The notes: generated from the letters alone by a model not told the origin. A stretch of 48,567 bases of DNA from Lachnospiraceae bacterium (GCA_017441265.1 JAFRYE010000076.1:1-48567), one strand, 5' to 3'; shown: positions 17,406-26,366, counted from the stretch's first letter. A program made the numbers and translations.

Positions 17406-17832
17406 TGCCATTACCTCCTTCCAGGTCTTCACGGGAAACGATCTTGCACTTGCAAGGCAGCTTGTGCGTTGCAAGACGAAGAGCTTCCTTAGCGATCTCC
17501 TCCGAAACACCGGCGATCTCAAACATTACACGCCCGGGCTTAACTACAGCTACCCAGAACTCGGTCGAACCTTTACCGGAACCCATTCGGGTTTCAGCAG
17601 GCTTAGCCGTTACGGGCTTATCCGGGAAAATCTTAATCCATACCTGACCGCCACGCTTGATGTAACGCGTCATAGCGATACGGGCAGCCTCAATCTGATT
17701 CGACTTGATCCAGCAGGGCTCGACAGCAACAATGCCGTATTCGCCGTTCGAAATCGTGTTGCCTCTCAAAGCCTTACCTCTCATGGTTCCACGAAACTGC
17801 TTACGCCGTTTCACACGCTTAGGCATCAACAT
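17395..17832 (-). CDS. rplP: 50S ribosomal protein L16
   Basis: L16 (145 aa) organises the A-site tRNA binding region of the large subunit. [38 protein letters not shown] and [12 protein letters not shown] are typical. Its ATG shares one base with the rpsC TAA (TAATG). The C-terminus GGNGSES overlaps the start of rpmC. Confidence 0.97.
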   Translation of the reverse strand: MLMPKRVKRRKQFRGTMRGKALRGNTISNGEYGIVAVEPCWIKSNQIEAARIAMTRYIKRGGQVWIKIFPDKPVTAKPAETRMGSGKGSTEFWVAVVKPGRVMFEIAGVSEEIAKEALRLATHKLPCKCKIVSREDLEGGNGSES

Positions 17833-18488
17833 TATTTATCGCCCCCTTCTTTCTTTCCCTTTGCGGGGAGTACCTCACCGAGGTAGATCCAAACCTTAAC
17901 GCCGACCTTGCCGTACGTCGTGTTGGCCTCAGCGAAACCGTAATCGATGTTTGCACGAAGTGTCTGCAACGGGATGGTACCCTCGCTGTAGAACTCGGTA
18001 CGAGCCATATCGGCACCGCCCAAACGTCCGGAGCAGCAGGTCTTGATACCCTTAACGCCGCTCTTCATCGTGCGGGACATCGTAGACTTCATAGCGCGAC
18101 GGAAGCTTACGCGGTTCTCAAGCTGTGCAGCGATGTTCTCTGCAACAAGCTGTGCGTTGCTGTCCGGTCTCTTGATTTCCTTGATCTCAAGGTTCAGCTT
18201 CTTGGTCGTATACTTCTCAACCTCGGACTTCAGCTTCTCGATCTCCGAGCCGCCCTTGCCGATTACGAAGCCAGGCTTAGCCGTGAACACCGTAACCTTA
18301 ACCTTATCGGGCGTACGCTCGATATCGATCTTAGCGATTGCGGCGCTGTACAACTTCTTCTTCAGGAACTTGCGGATCTTGTAGTCTTCTACAAGGTTGT
18401 CAGCGAAATCAGCCTCAGCATACCATTTGGAGTCCCAATCACTGATGATGCCGACTCTCAATCCGTGCGGATTAACTTTCTGTCCCAT
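17832..18488 (-). CDS. rpsC: 30S ribosomal protein S3
   Basis: S3 (218 aa) lies at the mRNA entry pore and contributes to helicase activity of the ribosome. The N-terminal [15 protein letters not shown], a KH domain near 60-110 ([16 protein letters not shown]) and the C-terminal [22 protein letters not shown] block are complete. It follows rplV by 11 bases and overlaps the rplP start by one base. Confidence 0.98.
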   Translation of the reverse strand: MGQKVNPHGLRVGIISDWDSKWYAEADFADNLVEDYKIRKFLKKKLYSAAIAKIDIERTPDKVKVTVFTAKPGFVIGKGGSEIEKLKSEVEKYTTKKLNLEIKEIKRPDSNAQLVAENIAAQLENRVSFRRAMKSTMSRTMKSGVKGIKTCCSGRLGGADMARTEFYSEGTIPLQTLRANIDYGFAEANTTYGKVGVKVWIYLGEVLPAKGKKEGGDK

Positions 18489-18499
18489 GTGATACCTCC

Positions 18500-18886
18500 T
18501 TATTTCTCATCCAGAACTACGGTGATGTGGCTCATTCTCTTCAGGATGTGGTAAGCGCGTCCCTGAGATCTGGGCTGAATTCTCTTCATCGTAGGAGCAT
18601 TGTTAGCGTAGCACTCGGCGATATAAAGCTTGTTCACGTCCATGCCGTTGTTGTTCTCGGCGTTGGCGATCGCGGACTTCAAAAGCTTCTCAATCACCGT
18701 CGAAGCGTATCTGGGATTGTATGCCAAAATTCCTAATGCACTCTGTACATCTTTACCTCTGATAGCGTCAAGAACGAAGCATGCCTTCTGTGCCGAAACA
18801 CGTGCAAAGGAAAGCTTTGCGGACGGTCTCTTGTCGGCGTCGGCATTTCTCTCTCTCTTGATCTGGGATCTATGTCCTTTAGCCAT
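18500..18886 (-). CDS. rplV: 50S ribosomal protein L22
   Basis: L22 (128 aa) lines the peptide exit tunnel with a long beta hairpin; changes there give macrolide resistance in other bacteria. [21 protein letters not shown] and the hairpin block [26 protein letters not shown] are typical. It is separated from rpsS by 76 bases, a longer gap than its neighbours, holding a small AACGG/CCGTT hairpin and a normal GGAG site. Confidence 0.98.
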   Translation of the reverse strand: MAKGHRSQIKRERNADADKRPSAKLSFARVSAQKACFVLDAIRGKDVQSALGILAYNPRYASTVIEKLLKSAIANAENNNGMDVNKLYIAECYANNAPTMKRIQPRSQGRAYHILKRMSHITVVLDEK

Positions 18887-18962
18887 GAGATGGTTCTCCT
18901 TTCAAATTAACGGTTCTCCGTTATTCATCTTCCTGCGCAACGAACACGCAAATACTAATTGA

Positions 18963-19238
18963 TTATCTGGACTTCTTCTCATCCTTACCGTGTCCACGGA
19001 AGTTTCTCGTCGTAACGAACTCGCCCAGTTTGTGGCCAACCATATCCTCGGTCACGTATACCGGAACGTGCTTCTTGCCGTCATACACAGCGATCGTGTG
19101 ACCGACGAAGGAAGGGAAAATGGTCGAGCGGCGGGACCACGTCTTGATGACGCTCTTGTCGCCCTTCTCATTCATTTCGTTGACCTTGTCAAGCAGGTAC
19201 TGATCTGCGAAAGGTCCTTTCTTCAAAGAACGTGCCAT
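18963..19238 (-). CDS. rpsS: 30S ribosomal protein S19
   Basis: S19 (91 aa) in the 30S head contacts the A-site finger and complexes with S13. [12 protein letters not shown] and [22 protein letters not shown] are typical. It follows rplB by 13 bases. One GGAAAATG motif lies within it on the opposite strand at 19115. Confidence 0.98.
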   Translation of the reverse strand: MARSLKKGPFADQYLLDKVNEMNEKGDKSVIKTWSRRSTIFPSFVGHTIAVYDGKKHVPVYVTEDMVGHKLGEFVTTRNFRGHGKDEKKSR

Positions 19239-19251
19239 TATGGTTTACCTC

Positions 19252-20100
19252 CTACTTGTTCTTAATCGTGCTTCCGTCTCTTCTGCGGATGATCAGCTTG
19301 TTGGACTGCTTGTTCTTCAGTCTGGTCTTCAGACCGAGAGCAGGCTTGCCCCAAGGCGTACTCGGACCGGGACGACCGATACCGCACTTGCCTTCGCCAC
19401 CACCGTGAGGATGGTCATTCGGGTTCATTACGGAACCGCGAACGGTAGGACGGATACCCATATGACGCTTGCGACCTGCCTTACCGATGTTGATAAGCTC
19501 ATGGTCGATGTTACCGAGCTGACCGATGGTCGCGCGGCAGATGATCGGAACCATACGCATCTCACCGGACGGAAGACGGAGCGTAGCGTACTTGCCTTCC
19601 TTAGCCATCAGCTGAGCGCTGTTGCCGGCTGCGCGAACCAACTGGCCGCCCTTGCCGGGATACAACTCAATGTTGTGGATCATTGTACCGATCGGGATCT
19701 TCTCAAGAGGAAGGCAGTTTCCGATACGAACTTCGGCGTTGGCGCCGTTCATGATCTTCATGCCGACCTTGAGGCCGTACGGTGCAAGGATGTATGCCTT
19801 CTCGCCGTCTGCGTAGCAGATAAGGGCGATGTTAGCGGTTCTGTTCGGATCATACTCGATCGTCTTAACGACTGCCGGGATATCATCCTTCTTTCTCTTA
19901 AAATCGATAACTCTGTACTGTCTTCTGGAGCCGCCGCCGATGTGACGAACGGTGATCTTGCCCTGGCTGTTGCGGCCGGCCGTCTTCTTGAGCGATACGC
20001 ACAAGGACTTCTCCGGCGTGCTGCAGGTGATTTCAGCGAAATCCGAGCAGGTCATGTTTCTTCTGGACGGTGTGTACGGAGTGTATTTCTTGATACCCAT
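19252..20100 (-). CDS. rplB: 50S ribosomal protein L2
   Basis: L2 (282 aa) is a core large-subunit protein next to the peptidyl transferase centre. The [41 protein letters not shown] and the conserved histidine region [13 protein letters not shown] are present. The end [18 protein letters not shown] is typical. It follows rplW by 28 bases. Confidence 0.98.
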   Translation of the reverse strand: MGIKKYTPYTPSRRNMTCSDFAEITCSTPEKSLCVSLKKTAGRNSQGKITVRHIGGGSRRQYRVIDFKRKKDDIPAVVKTIEYDPNRTANIALICYADGEKAYILAPYGLKVGMKIMNGANAEVRIGNCLPLEKIPIGTMIHNIELYPGKGGQLVRAAGNSAQLMAKEGKYATLRLPSGEMRMVPIICRATIGQLGNIDHELINIGKAGRKRHMGIRPTVRGSVMNPNDHPHGGGEGKCGIGRPGPSTPWGKPALGLKTRLKNKQSNKLIIRRRDGSTIKNK

Positions 20101-20128
20101 TTTGATAACTCCTTTCGTTCAACAAATC

Positions 20129-20440
20129 TTACAGACCGGCAAAGAGCTCGATCTCAGCGCTGTCAGCGGTCAACTGTACGATCGCCTTCTTCTTCGCTGC
20201 GGTCTTGCCGGTAACGATGCCGTCCGACGTGTTGCGTCTGCGGCTCTTGCCATCAAGGTTCATCGTGTTAACCGAAGCAACCTTGGTGCCCGCGAACATC
20301 TTCTCAACAGCCTCTTTGATCTGGCTCTTCGTTGCGTCGGGGTTTACGTAAAATGCGTATTTCTTCTGTGCCATTGCGTTCATGCTCTTCTCGGTAACTA
20401 CCGGCTTGAGAATGACGTCGTAATACTTCAAATCTGCCAT
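20129..20440 (-). CDS. rplW: 50S ribosomal protein L23
   Basis: L23 (103 aa) is at the tunnel exit and is the docking site of trigger factor and the signal recognition particle. DVILKPVVTEKSM and YAFYVNPDATKSQIKEAVEKMF are typical. Its ATG shares one base with the rplD TAA (TAATG), so the two are coupled in translation. Confidence 0.98.
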   Translation of the reverse strand: MADLKYYDVILKPVVTEKSMNAMAQKKYAFYVNPDATKSQIKEAVEKMFAGTKVASVNTMNLDGKSRRRNTSDGIVTGKTAAKKKAIVQLTADSAEIELFAGL

Positions 20441-21060
20441 TATGCGTACACCTCCTCGATCTTCGCAACGGCATCCTTGGTAATCACAAGATTGCTGTAC
20501 TTCAGGATGTCATATACGTTGATGGCGTTCGAGGTTACCGTGCGGACATCCTCAATGTTTCTTGCGGAAAGGATTACGTTCTCATCCTTGTCTGCGGTAA
20601 CGATCAGCGCCTTGTCTACCTTAAGGCCGTCCAAAACAGCCTTGATCTGCTTCGTCTTGATGCCGTCGAAAGCAAGATCCTCAACTACGAAGAACTTGTC
20701 CTCGGCAACTCTGGAGGAAAGTGCGGACTTGATAGCGCCTGCCTTCTCCTTCTTGTTCATCTTTACGGAATAATCGCGAGGCTTCGGAGCGAATACAACG
20801 CCGCCGCCCTTCCACTGAGGAGCACGGATGGAGCCCTGTCTAGCATGACCGGTTCCCTTCTGTCTCCAAGGCTTTTTGCCGCCGCCGCTGACTTCCGAAC
20901 GCGTGAGCGCGCTCTGCGTTCCCTGACGCTTGTTGGCAAGCTGCGCAACAACCGCAAGATGCATAAGGTGGGTATTTACTTCAACCCCGAAGATGCTGTC
21001 ATTGAGTTCCATGGAACCCACAGCAGCGCCTTCCTTGTTATATACTTTAACTTCTGCCAT
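20440..21060 (-). CDS. rplD: 50S ribosomal protein L4
   Basis: L4 (206 aa) reaches into the peptide tunnel; in E. coli it also represses the S10 operon at transcription and translation. The tunnel loop region [25 protein letters not shown] is complete and is the best family marker. Whether it regulates the S10 leader seen here (22105-22360) is unknown. It follows rplC by 23 bases. Confidence 0.98.
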   Translation of the reverse strand: MAEVKVYNKEGAAVGSMELNDSIFGVEVNTHLMHLAVVAQLANKRQGTQSALTRSEVSGGGKKPWRQKGTGHARQGSIRAPQWKGGGVVFAPKPRDYSVKMNKKEKAGAIKSALSSRVAEDKFFVVEDLAFDGIKTKQIKAVLDGLKVDKALIVTADKDENVILSARNIEDVRTVTSNAINVYDILKYSNLVITKDAVAKIEEVYA

Positions 21061-21083
21061 GATTTGGATCCTCCTTTCTCAAG

Positions 21084-21719
21084 TTACTTCGCACTCTTAA
21101 CGGTTTCCTTGAGGATGATCAGGCCCTTCTTAGCACCGGGCACAGCACCCTTAACAAGGATCATGTTGTTCTCAACATCCACACGTACGACCTCGAGGTT
21201 CTGTACGGTCACGCGAACATGACCCATCTGGCCGGGCATATGCTTGCCCTTGAACACGCGGCCGGGGGTCGTTGCGGGTCCGTTGGAACCTGCATGTCTG
21301 TGGTACTTGGAACCGTGCTTCATCGGTCCGCGGGAAAGGCCGAAACGCTTGATCGCGCCTGCGTAACCCTTACCTTTGCTGATACCGATCGCATCAACCT
21401 TATCGCCGTTAGCGAAGATGTCCGCCTTGATCTCCTGACCGACTTCATAGGAAGCCGCATCCTCAAAACGGAACTCCTTGAGATACTTCTTAACCGGAAC
21501 ACCCGCCTTTGCAAAATGTCCCTTCACCGGCTTGTTAACGAGCTTCTCGCGAACATCGCCGAATCCGACCTGGATTGCATCGTAGCCTTCCTTGTCAACG
21601 GTCTTCTTCTGAACTACCGTGCAAGGACCGGCCTGCAGAACGGTTACCGGAACAAATGCACCGTTTGCATCGAAAATCTGCGTCATGCCGACTTTCTTAG
21701 CCAAGATAGCTTTCTTCAT
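21084..21719 (-). CDS. rplC: 50S ribosomal protein L3
   Basis: L3 (211 aa) is an assembly initiator with an extension that approaches the peptidyl transferase centre. [20 protein letters not shown] and the loop block [32 protein letters not shown] are typical. It lies 67 bases after rpsJ, the gap containing a G+C-rich hairpin (21751-21766) upstream of the GGAGG. Confidence 0.98.
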   Translation of the reverse strand: MKKAILAKKVGMTQIFDANGAFVPVTVLQAGPCTVVQKKTVDKEGYDAIQVGFGDVREKLVNKPVKGHFAKAGVPVKKYLKEFRFEDAASYEVGQEIKADIFANGDKVDAIGISKGKGYAGAIKRFGLSRGPMKHGSKYHRHAGSNGPATTPGRVFKGKHMPGQMGHVRVTVQNLEVVRVDVENNMILVKGAVPGAKKGLIILKETVKSAK

Positions 21720-21750
21720 ACTGCTGTTACCTCCTGTTTCATCTACAGCG

Positions 21751-21766
21751 GACCCCCGTGGGGGTC
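21751..21766 (-). other. compact hairpin between rpsJ and rplC
   Basis: Seven-base perfect stem of mostly G and C with only two bases between the arms, so the real loop will open to about four to six bases. No T-run follows. It lies about 13 bases upstream of the rplC ribosome binding site and could tune rplC translation or stabilise a processed end. Confidence 0.5.
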
Positions 21767-21786
21767 ATTCTAAAATAACAAGATGA

Positions 21787-22104
21787 TTATTTGTCGATCA
21801 TCTTGATGCCGATGAATACACCGGCAGGCATCTCAAGACTCGAAAGAGCATCCACCGTCTTCTGTGCCGGTGCCGTGATGTCAATCAGTCTCTTGTGAGT
21901 CCTCTGCTCGAACTGCTCACGCGAATCCTTGTACTTGTGAGTAGCTCTCAGGATCGTGATGACCTCTTTCTTGGTCGGCAACGGAACGGGGCCGCTGACC
22001 TTGCTGCCGTTCTTCTTTGCCGCATCCACGATCTTGGCTGCAGATGCATCAATCAATTGATGATCGTAAGCCTTCAGGGTGATTCTCATTACTTTTGTTG
22101 CCAT
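21787..22104 (-). CDS. rpsJ: 30S ribosomal protein S10
   Basis: S10 (105 aa) is in the 30S head and, as NusE, links the ribosome to NusG and RNA polymerase. [21 protein letters not shown] and the loop [26 protein letters not shown] are typical. It is the first gene of the superoperon, after a leader of about 250 bases. GGAGG lies 11 bases before the ATG. Confidence 0.98.
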   Translation of the reverse strand: MATKVMRITLKAYDHQLIDASAAKIVDAAKKNGSKVSGPVPLPTKKEVITILRATHKYKDSREQFEQRTHKRLIDITAPAQKTVDALSSLEMPAGVFIGIKMIDK

Positions 22105-22360
22105 AAAAATAGCCGCCTCCTTTTCGCACTTACTTGCAGTACGACAAGCGGTGACTGTACACGCTTCCGTGTGTTTCCTGCATGTCGGTAAAAAACAGCC
22201 AAGCGAAATGCTTGGCCCCTGTTACCAACCTGCGTCGTTGCGCACGTGTTATCTGCCCTGTGGCAGAACCTCATTGGTACAGTGACTTGTCGCCAGTTTC
22301 ATAACTTGACATTCGCTCCACGGAAAACCTGCCACGAGGGCAGCAACCTCACGCTTCTAC
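22105..22360 (-). ncRNA. S10 operon leader RNA with internal terminator
   Basis: The transcript from the promoters near 22364-22413 has about 250 untranslated bases. It contains several pairable segments and a terminator-like hairpin (22198-22216 with T-run 22190-22195) placed about 85 bases before rpsJ. Between that hairpin and the gene lies a further foldable stretch with CTTG/CAAG and GTGTAC segments. A conditional terminator in front of the superoperon suggests control by attenuation, either by a ribosomal protein such as L4 or through growth rate. The role is inferred from layout. Confidence 0.55.
22190..22216 (-). terminator. intrinsic terminator inside the S10 leader
   Basis: Seven-base stem (22198-22204/22210-22216) with loop of five, then CTG and TTTTTT in the minus-strand reading. 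Because it precedes rpsJ by 85 bases and follows the promoters, it must be read through or conditionally open. Confidence 0.75.
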
Positions 22361-22363
22361 GCT

Positions 22364-22413
22364 ATCATAGTCACAACGTCACTGATTGTACAATATGTTC
22401 CGAAAAAAAGCAA
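22364..22413 (-). promoter_or_regulatory. promoters of the S10 superoperon
   Basis: Two overlapping candidates. P1: TTGCTT (complement of 22408-22413), 17-base spacer, TACAAT (22385-22390). P2: TGTACA (22387-22392), 17-base spacer, TATGAT (22364-22369). An A/T-rich tract lies directly upstream of P1. P1 has the better -10. Confidence 0.7.
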
Positions 22414-22456
22414 GCGGATTTTTTAAATTTTTTTCATTTTCCGAAAAAAAGGCGAA

Positions 22457-22494
22457 AAGAAACCGGAAAAGCCCGATTTTCAAGGCTTTTCCGG
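22457..22494 (-). terminator. terminator after the 249-residue membrane protein gene
   Basis: Eleven-base perfect stem (22463-22473/22484-22494) with a 10-base loop, then TTTCTTTTC in the minus reading. It lies eight bases after the stop codon. Confidence 0.8.
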
Positions 22495-22501
22495 CCGTTG
22501 A

Positions 22502-23251
22502 TCACTTCCAAAATTCAAGGAATTGCTCCTGCCGGTCATCCGGAAGACGGATTCCCCGCAGTTTCTGGTCCGCCCTTGCCGACCGGTTGCCCTCGAAGCC
22601 GGTCGTGAGATAGACACTTCCTTTATATAGGAACAGTTCCATCTCGACCTGAAAGAACAGCCCGTCCTCCGTGAACGAGAGGATTTCCCGGCGGTTGGTG
22701 TAATCCATCACAACGAGCTTGTCGTCGATCTCAACCTCCTCGCCCGTGAGGGATCGAAGCATCGCTGCCGCATCCGCCGGCAGCTCCGTGGATTTCTCGA
22801 TGTCCTTGTCCGTGTCCTTCTGCGCCCCGTCAAGAATCCGGCAATTCGGAAAATAAGTCTTGTCCGCAAGCCGTTCCGCAACTCCGTCGCTGAATTCCTT
22901 CTTTACATAAATACGGTCGCTCGAATCGACAATGTACCGGCCGCTCTCATCCCCCTGCACGCGGAACAGCCGCGCGACCGTAAAAACGGCAAAGGACTTG
23001 ACGGTACCGATCTGCTCTCCGCGGATTCCCCGCACAAAACTGCGGATCTGGGAACCGACGTAGCGTTCCGTCAGAACGTCATTGACCAGGACGTACGTAT
23101 CTCCGCCGAGGGTGACTTCCGACACGCCGGCCGCGGAATATTTGCCGATCTCCCCGTCGGCGTTGCCGCGGGAGAACAGGAAAATGCCGATCGCGACCAT
23201 GATCGTCACCAGCACGATCACCGGCAACAGCCGGATAAACAACTTTCTCAC
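22502..23251 (-). CDS. unknown membrane-anchored extracytoplasmic protein
   Basis: I do not recognise this 249-residue protein. It begins with MRKLFIRLLPVIVLVTIMVAIGIFLF, a positively charged start followed by one hydrophobic segment (about 5-27) without an obvious cleavage site, so it is probably a signal-anchored protein with its bulk outside the membrane. The rest is a mixed alpha/beta sequence with no cysteine pairs or repeats; FTVARLFRVQGDESGRYIVDSSDRIYVKKE and the late MELFLYKGSVYLTTGF segment look like beta strands. It overlaps the preceding methyltransferase gene by four bases (ATGA), so the two are translated together and end in a terminator. Confidence 0.8.
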   Translation of the reverse strand: MRKLFIRLLPVIVLVTIMVAIGIFLFSRGNADGEIGKYSAAGVSEVTLGGDTYVLVNDVLTERYVGSQIRSFVRGIRGEQIGTVKSFAVFTVARLFRVQGDESGRYIVDSSDRIYVKKEFSDGVAERLADKTYFPNCRILDGAQKDTDKDIEKSTELPADAAAMLRSLTGEEVEIDDKLVVMDYTNRREILSFTEDGLFFQVEMELFLYKGSVYLTTGFEGNRSARADQKLRGIRLPDDRQEQFLEFWK

Positions 23252-24144
23252 TTCGTTACCTCCGCGTCATCCCCCGTCCAGCGAGCCGCGGCGCCGCAGG
23301 GCAGCACCAGCCCCGTCCGGGTCACCGGCAGACCGATCTCGTCCGCCGTGACGTTGCCGCCGAACCGGGGCGTCAGCACCAGTCCGAGGATGTATGCCAT
23401 CATCGCCGGCTGCAATCCGGTGGTGTAGGAATTTACAAGGAAAAACAGCGGCGTATCGGACAGAAGCTCCGCCGTCAATTGTATCAGTTCGTAGATCGAA
23501 TCCTCGATCACCCACGTCTCGCCCTTCGGACCGCGCCCGTACGACGGCGGATCCATGATGACGGCGTCGTAATGATTGCCGCGGCGGATCTCCCTCTCGA
23601 CAAACTTGCGGCAGTCGTCGACGAGCCAGCGGATCGGTGCGTCCGCCAGACCGGAAGCCTGTGCATTTTCCTTCGCCCAGGTCACCATTCCCTTCGAGGC
23701 GTCCACGTGTGTCACCTGCGCTCCCGCCTGCGCCGCTGCCAGCGTTGCGCCGCCGGTGTAGGCAAAGAGATTGAGCACTCTGACGGGACGATCGGGATTT
23801 TTCGCGATACGGTTTTGGATCAGCCCGGAGAACCAGTCCCAGTTGACCGCCTGCTCCGGGAACAGTCCGGTGTGCTTGAATGAAAACGGCTGCAGGCGGA
23901 ATGTCAATCCGCGGTAGCCGATCTGCCACACCTTCGGCAAATGAAAGAACTCCCACTCTCCGCCGCCCTTGCTGCTGCGATGATACCACGCATCCGGTTT
24001 CGACCATCCCGCATCGCGTCGCTCGGTCTTCCAGAGCACCTGAGGATCCGGACGCACGAGGAGATACTCCCCCCATCGCTCTAATTTTTCGCGGTCACTC
24101 GTATCGATGACCTCATAGTCTTTCCAACCATCCGCAATCCACAT
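23248..24144 (-). CDS. class I SAM-dependent methyltransferase, RlmI/RlmK-like
   Basis: A 298-residue protein resembling 23S rRNA cytosine methyltransferases of the RlmI type without their N-terminal PUA domain. SAM-binding motif LNLFAYTGGATLAAA near residue 128, acidic loop THVDASKGMV, and the catalytic-loop motif IMDPPSYGRG near 202. The substrate is not proven; rRNA is likely. I set the start at the ATG at 24144 (MWIADGW), six bases after AGGA; the ATG two codons earlier is directly against it. It diverges from pspA across 200 bases. Confidence 0.85.
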   Translation of the reverse strand: MWIADGWKDYEVIDTSDREKLERWGEYLLVRPDPQVLWKTERRDAGWSKPDAWYHRSSKGGGEWEFFHLPKVWQIGYRGLTFRLQPFSFKHTGLFPEQAVNWDWFSGLIQNRIAKNPDRPVRVLNLFAYTGGATLAAAQAGAQVTHVDASKGMVTWAKENAQASGLADAPIRWLVDDCRKFVEREIRRGNHYDAVIMDPPSYGRGPKGETWVIEDSIYELIQLTAELLSDTPLFFLVNSYTTGLQPAMMAYILGLVLTPRFGGNVTADEIGLPVTRTGLVLPCGAAARWTGDDAEVTK

Positions 24145-24186
24145 AAGCATTCCTTTCCGACCGGCATTTTTCGCCGCGCATCCTGT

Positions 24187-24215
24187 ATTATAAGGCAAAA
24201 TGAGCACCGCCGCAA
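24187..24215 (-). promoter_or_regulatory. promoter of the methyltransferase gene
   Basis: TTGCGG (complement of 24210-24215), 17-base spacer, perfect TATAAT (24187-24192). Leader about 35 bases. Confidence 0.7.
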
Positions 24216-24252
24216 CCACCCCCGACAATTTTACATTTTTTTCTCGTATTTC

Positions 24253-24281
24253 TTGACGGCAAAGAGGAAATGTAATAGAAT
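24253..24281 (+). promoter_or_regulatory. promoter of pspA
   Basis: TTGACG at 24253-24258, 17-base spacer, TAGAAT at 24276-24281. It looks like a housekeeping promoter; I see no ECF-type or sigma-54 signature. Confidence 0.85.
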
Positions 24282-24344
24282 TACTGTGTCGGCGCGAGTT
24301 TCCGACCGCGCGCATTATACCGAATCATACGGAGGATTAGAACA

Positions 24345-25049
24345 ATGGGTATTTTGTCCAGATTTAAGGATATCATGGCAGCCAACATCAATGCGATGCT
24401 GGATAAGATGGAAGATCCCGAGAAGATGATCGACCAGTGCCTTCGAAATCTCAATTCCGACCTTGCGAAAGTGAAGTCCGAGACCGCCGGTGTTATGGCA
24501 CAGGAGAAGTCCTGCAAGCGTGACCTCACCGCATGCGAGAGCGATATTGCAAAGATGCAGAATTACGCGATCAAGGCTTTGGAAGCCGGCAACGAGGAGG
24601 ACGCTAAGAAATTCCTCGCCGAGAAAGCAAAGCTCACCGCGAAGCTTGCCGGTCTTCAGGATAACTACACGGTTGCCGCGGAGAACGCTCAGAAGATGCG
24701 CGACATGCACGCAAAGCTCACGCACGATATCGAGGAACTCGAGAGCCGTCGCGAGCTGATCAAGTCCAAGATCGCTGTTGCGAACGCACAGGAGAAGATC
24801 AACAAGATGACCGCCGATGTTTCCGGCGCGAACAACTCCATCGCAAGCTTCGAGCGTCTTGAGCAGCTTGCCAACAAGAAACTTGACAAGGCTCAGGCTG
24901 AGGCCGAGCTCAACGCTCAGCGCCCGGGCAGCACGATCCGCGACCTCACGGCGAAGTACGAGCAGAACCCCGATGTCGACAAGGAGCTGGAAGCTCTCAA
25001 GGCAAGCCTCGGCATGACCTCTGCCGCACCGACGACTACGACGGAGTGA
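24345..25049 (+). CDS. pspA: PspA/IM30 family membrane-stress protein
   Basis: A 234-residue, almost entirely helical coiled-coil protein of the PspA/Vipp1/IM30 family, which shares the ESCRT-III fold and forms membrane-binding rods and rings to repair or stabilise a damaged cytoplasmic membrane. The start MGILSRFKDIMAANINAMLDKMEDPEKMIDQ is the amphipathic helix and first coil of the family; the alanine/lysine-rich coils run to about 180. The C-terminus is short and Thr-rich (AAPTTTTE). GGAGG lies nine bases before the ATG. In Bacillus pspA (ydjF) is followed by ydjG, ydjH and ydjI; here homologues of those three genes lie 15 kb away at 39716-43105. Confidence 0.93.
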   Translation: MGILSRFKDIMAANINAMLDKMEDPEKMIDQCLRNLNSDLAKVKSETAGVMAQEKSCKRDLTACESDIAKMQNYAIKALEAGNEEDAKKFLAEKAKLTAKLAGLQDNYTVAAENAQKMRDMHAKLTHDIEELESRRELIKSKIAVANAQEKINKMTADVSGANNSIASFERLEQLANKKLDKAQAEAELNAQRPGSTIRDLTAKYEQNPDVDKELEALKASLGMTSAAPTTTTE

Positions 25050-25104
25050 TCACTGCTCTCCCGCCGATCCCGTTTCGGCGCGGAACACAAATCAGAACAA
25101 ACAT

Positions 25105-25139
25105 GCAAGCGGTGTGGATTTCCCACACCGCTTGCTTTT
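25105..25139 (+). terminator. pspA terminator abutting the next ribosome binding site
   Basis: Perfect 13-bp stem (25105-25117/25123-25135), loop of five, then TTTTC overlapping the arm end. Only three bases later the GGAG site of the next gene begins. No promoter is visible between, so the downstream gene depends on read-through. Confidence 0.88.
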
Positions 25140-25155
25140 CCCGAAGGAGACCCCC

Positions 25156-25695
25156 ATGCAACCCGAAACGTTGATGCTCTACAAGCTGATCATCCTCTAC
25201 ATCCTCGACCGTGTGGATTTTCCGATGACCAACTCCCAGTTGGCCAATTTCATCACGGACCGGGAGTACACTACGTTCTTCAACGTTCAGCAGGTTCTCG
25301 CCGACCTCGTCGACGACGGTTTCATCTCGATCGATCAGAAGCGCAACGCTTCCTACTACCGCATCACGGCGGACGGCCATGAGACACTCTCCTTTTTCTA
25401 CAAAAACATTTCCCGCAACATCCGCGATGACATCGACATGTATCTGAGCGAACAGCAGTACGCGCTTCGCGAGGAGTCCTCGAATATCGCCGACTACCAC
25501 GAGCTCGGCAAGGGCGAGTATCTTGTGGAACTCAAGGTCATGGAGCGCAATACTACCGTGATTGAGATGCATCTCACGGTTCCCTCCCGGGAAAATGCGG
25601 AGACCATCTGCCGGAACTGGCGCAAAAAAAACGCAGACATTTATGCCTACGTTTTAAACTCTTTGCTCGGCGAACCGGACACGACGCTCTCCTAG
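25156..25695 (+). CDS. DUF4364 family protein, winged-helix-like
   Basis: A 179-residue protein of the DUF4364 family found mainly in Firmicutes. The first 75 residues (LMLYKLIILYILDRVDFPMTNSQL and DREYTTFFNVQQVLADLVDDGFI) read as a winged helix-turn-helix of PadR-like shape, followed by YRITADGHETLSFF and a C-terminal domain of beta and helix. A DNA-binding regulatory role is inferred from the fold; no target is known. The ATG at 25156 follows GGAG; it lies 107 bases after pspA, directly behind a terminator. Its TAG stop shares CTAG with the stop of the convergent engB gene. Confidence 0.85.
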   Translation: MQPETLMLYKLIILYILDRVDFPMTNSQLANFITDREYTTFFNVQQVLADLVDDGFISIDQKRNASYYRITADGHETLSFFYKNISRNIRDDIDMYLSEQQYALREESSNIADYHELGKGEYLVELKVMERNTTVIEMHLTVPSRENAETICRNWRKKNADIYAYVLNSLLGEPDTTLS

Positions 25696-26366
25696 CGAGC
25701 CTCATCCTCCGTCGCCTTGATATCGGCAGCCGCAGAATTCTCTTCTGCAGCTGCCGTTTTTGTTTCTTCCGAAGCTGTTCCAACACCGAGGTGCTTCTCC
25801 ATCACCGCCCAAATCTCCGCAATTCCCTGCTTCGACTCCGAGGAGCACGGCAGCAGCAGATCGTCGTTCCCCATTCCGAGAGCATGACGGATCAGCGCCA
25901 GCTGTTTTCCGAGCTGGCTGCGCTTGATCTTGTCCTGCTTCGTCGCGATCACAACCGGCTTCAGCCCGCGGTTGACGACCCAGGCGTACATTGCCTTGTC
26001 ATTGTCCGAAGGCTCGTGGCGGATATCCACCAGCAGGAAAATGCAGCGCAACTGCCGGCTGGTCGTCAGATACCGCTCGATCATCTTGCCCCATTTGGCG
26101 ACCAGTTCCTTCGTGACCTTCGCGTAACCGTACCCGGGAAGATCGACGAAATAGAACGCCTCGTTTAGAAGGAAGAAGTTGATCGTCTGGGTTTTACCCG
26201 GTTGCTGCGATGTCCGCGCCAGCGCCTTGCGGTTGACCAAAGCATTGATGAGCGAGGATTTGCCGACGTTGGAACGGCCGGCAAAGGCAAACTCCGGCAA
26301 CTCATTGACCGGCAATTTGCTCGTCACTCCGCAGACGGTCTGTAATTCTGCCCGGTTGATTCTCAC
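25692..26366 (-). CDS. engB: ribosome biogenesis GTPase EngB/YsxC
   Basis: Essential GTPase of late 50S assembly (224 aa). G1 GRSNVGKSS at 30-38, G2 region with T near 52-60, G3 DLPGYGYAKV near 74, G4 TKQDK near 142 and G5 CSSESKQG near 172. The last 25 or so residues are an alanine/glutamate-rich tail not needed for the fold and absent from most homologues I recall. It overlaps lon by four bases (ATGA), a common pairing lon-engB in Gram-positive bacteria. The stop is shared in CTAG with the convergent DUF4364 gene. Confidence 0.96.
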   Translation of the reverse strand: MRINRAELQTVCGVTSKLPVNELPEFAFAGRSNVGKSSLINALVNRKALARTSQQPGKTQTINFFLLNEAFYFVDLPGYGYAKVTKELVAKWGKMIERYLTTSRQLRCIFLLVDIRHEPSDNDKAMYAWVVNRGLKPVVIATKQDKIKRSQLGKQLALIRHALGMGNDDLLLPCSSESKQGIAEIWAVMEKHLGVGTASEETKTAAAEENSAAADIKATEDEAR

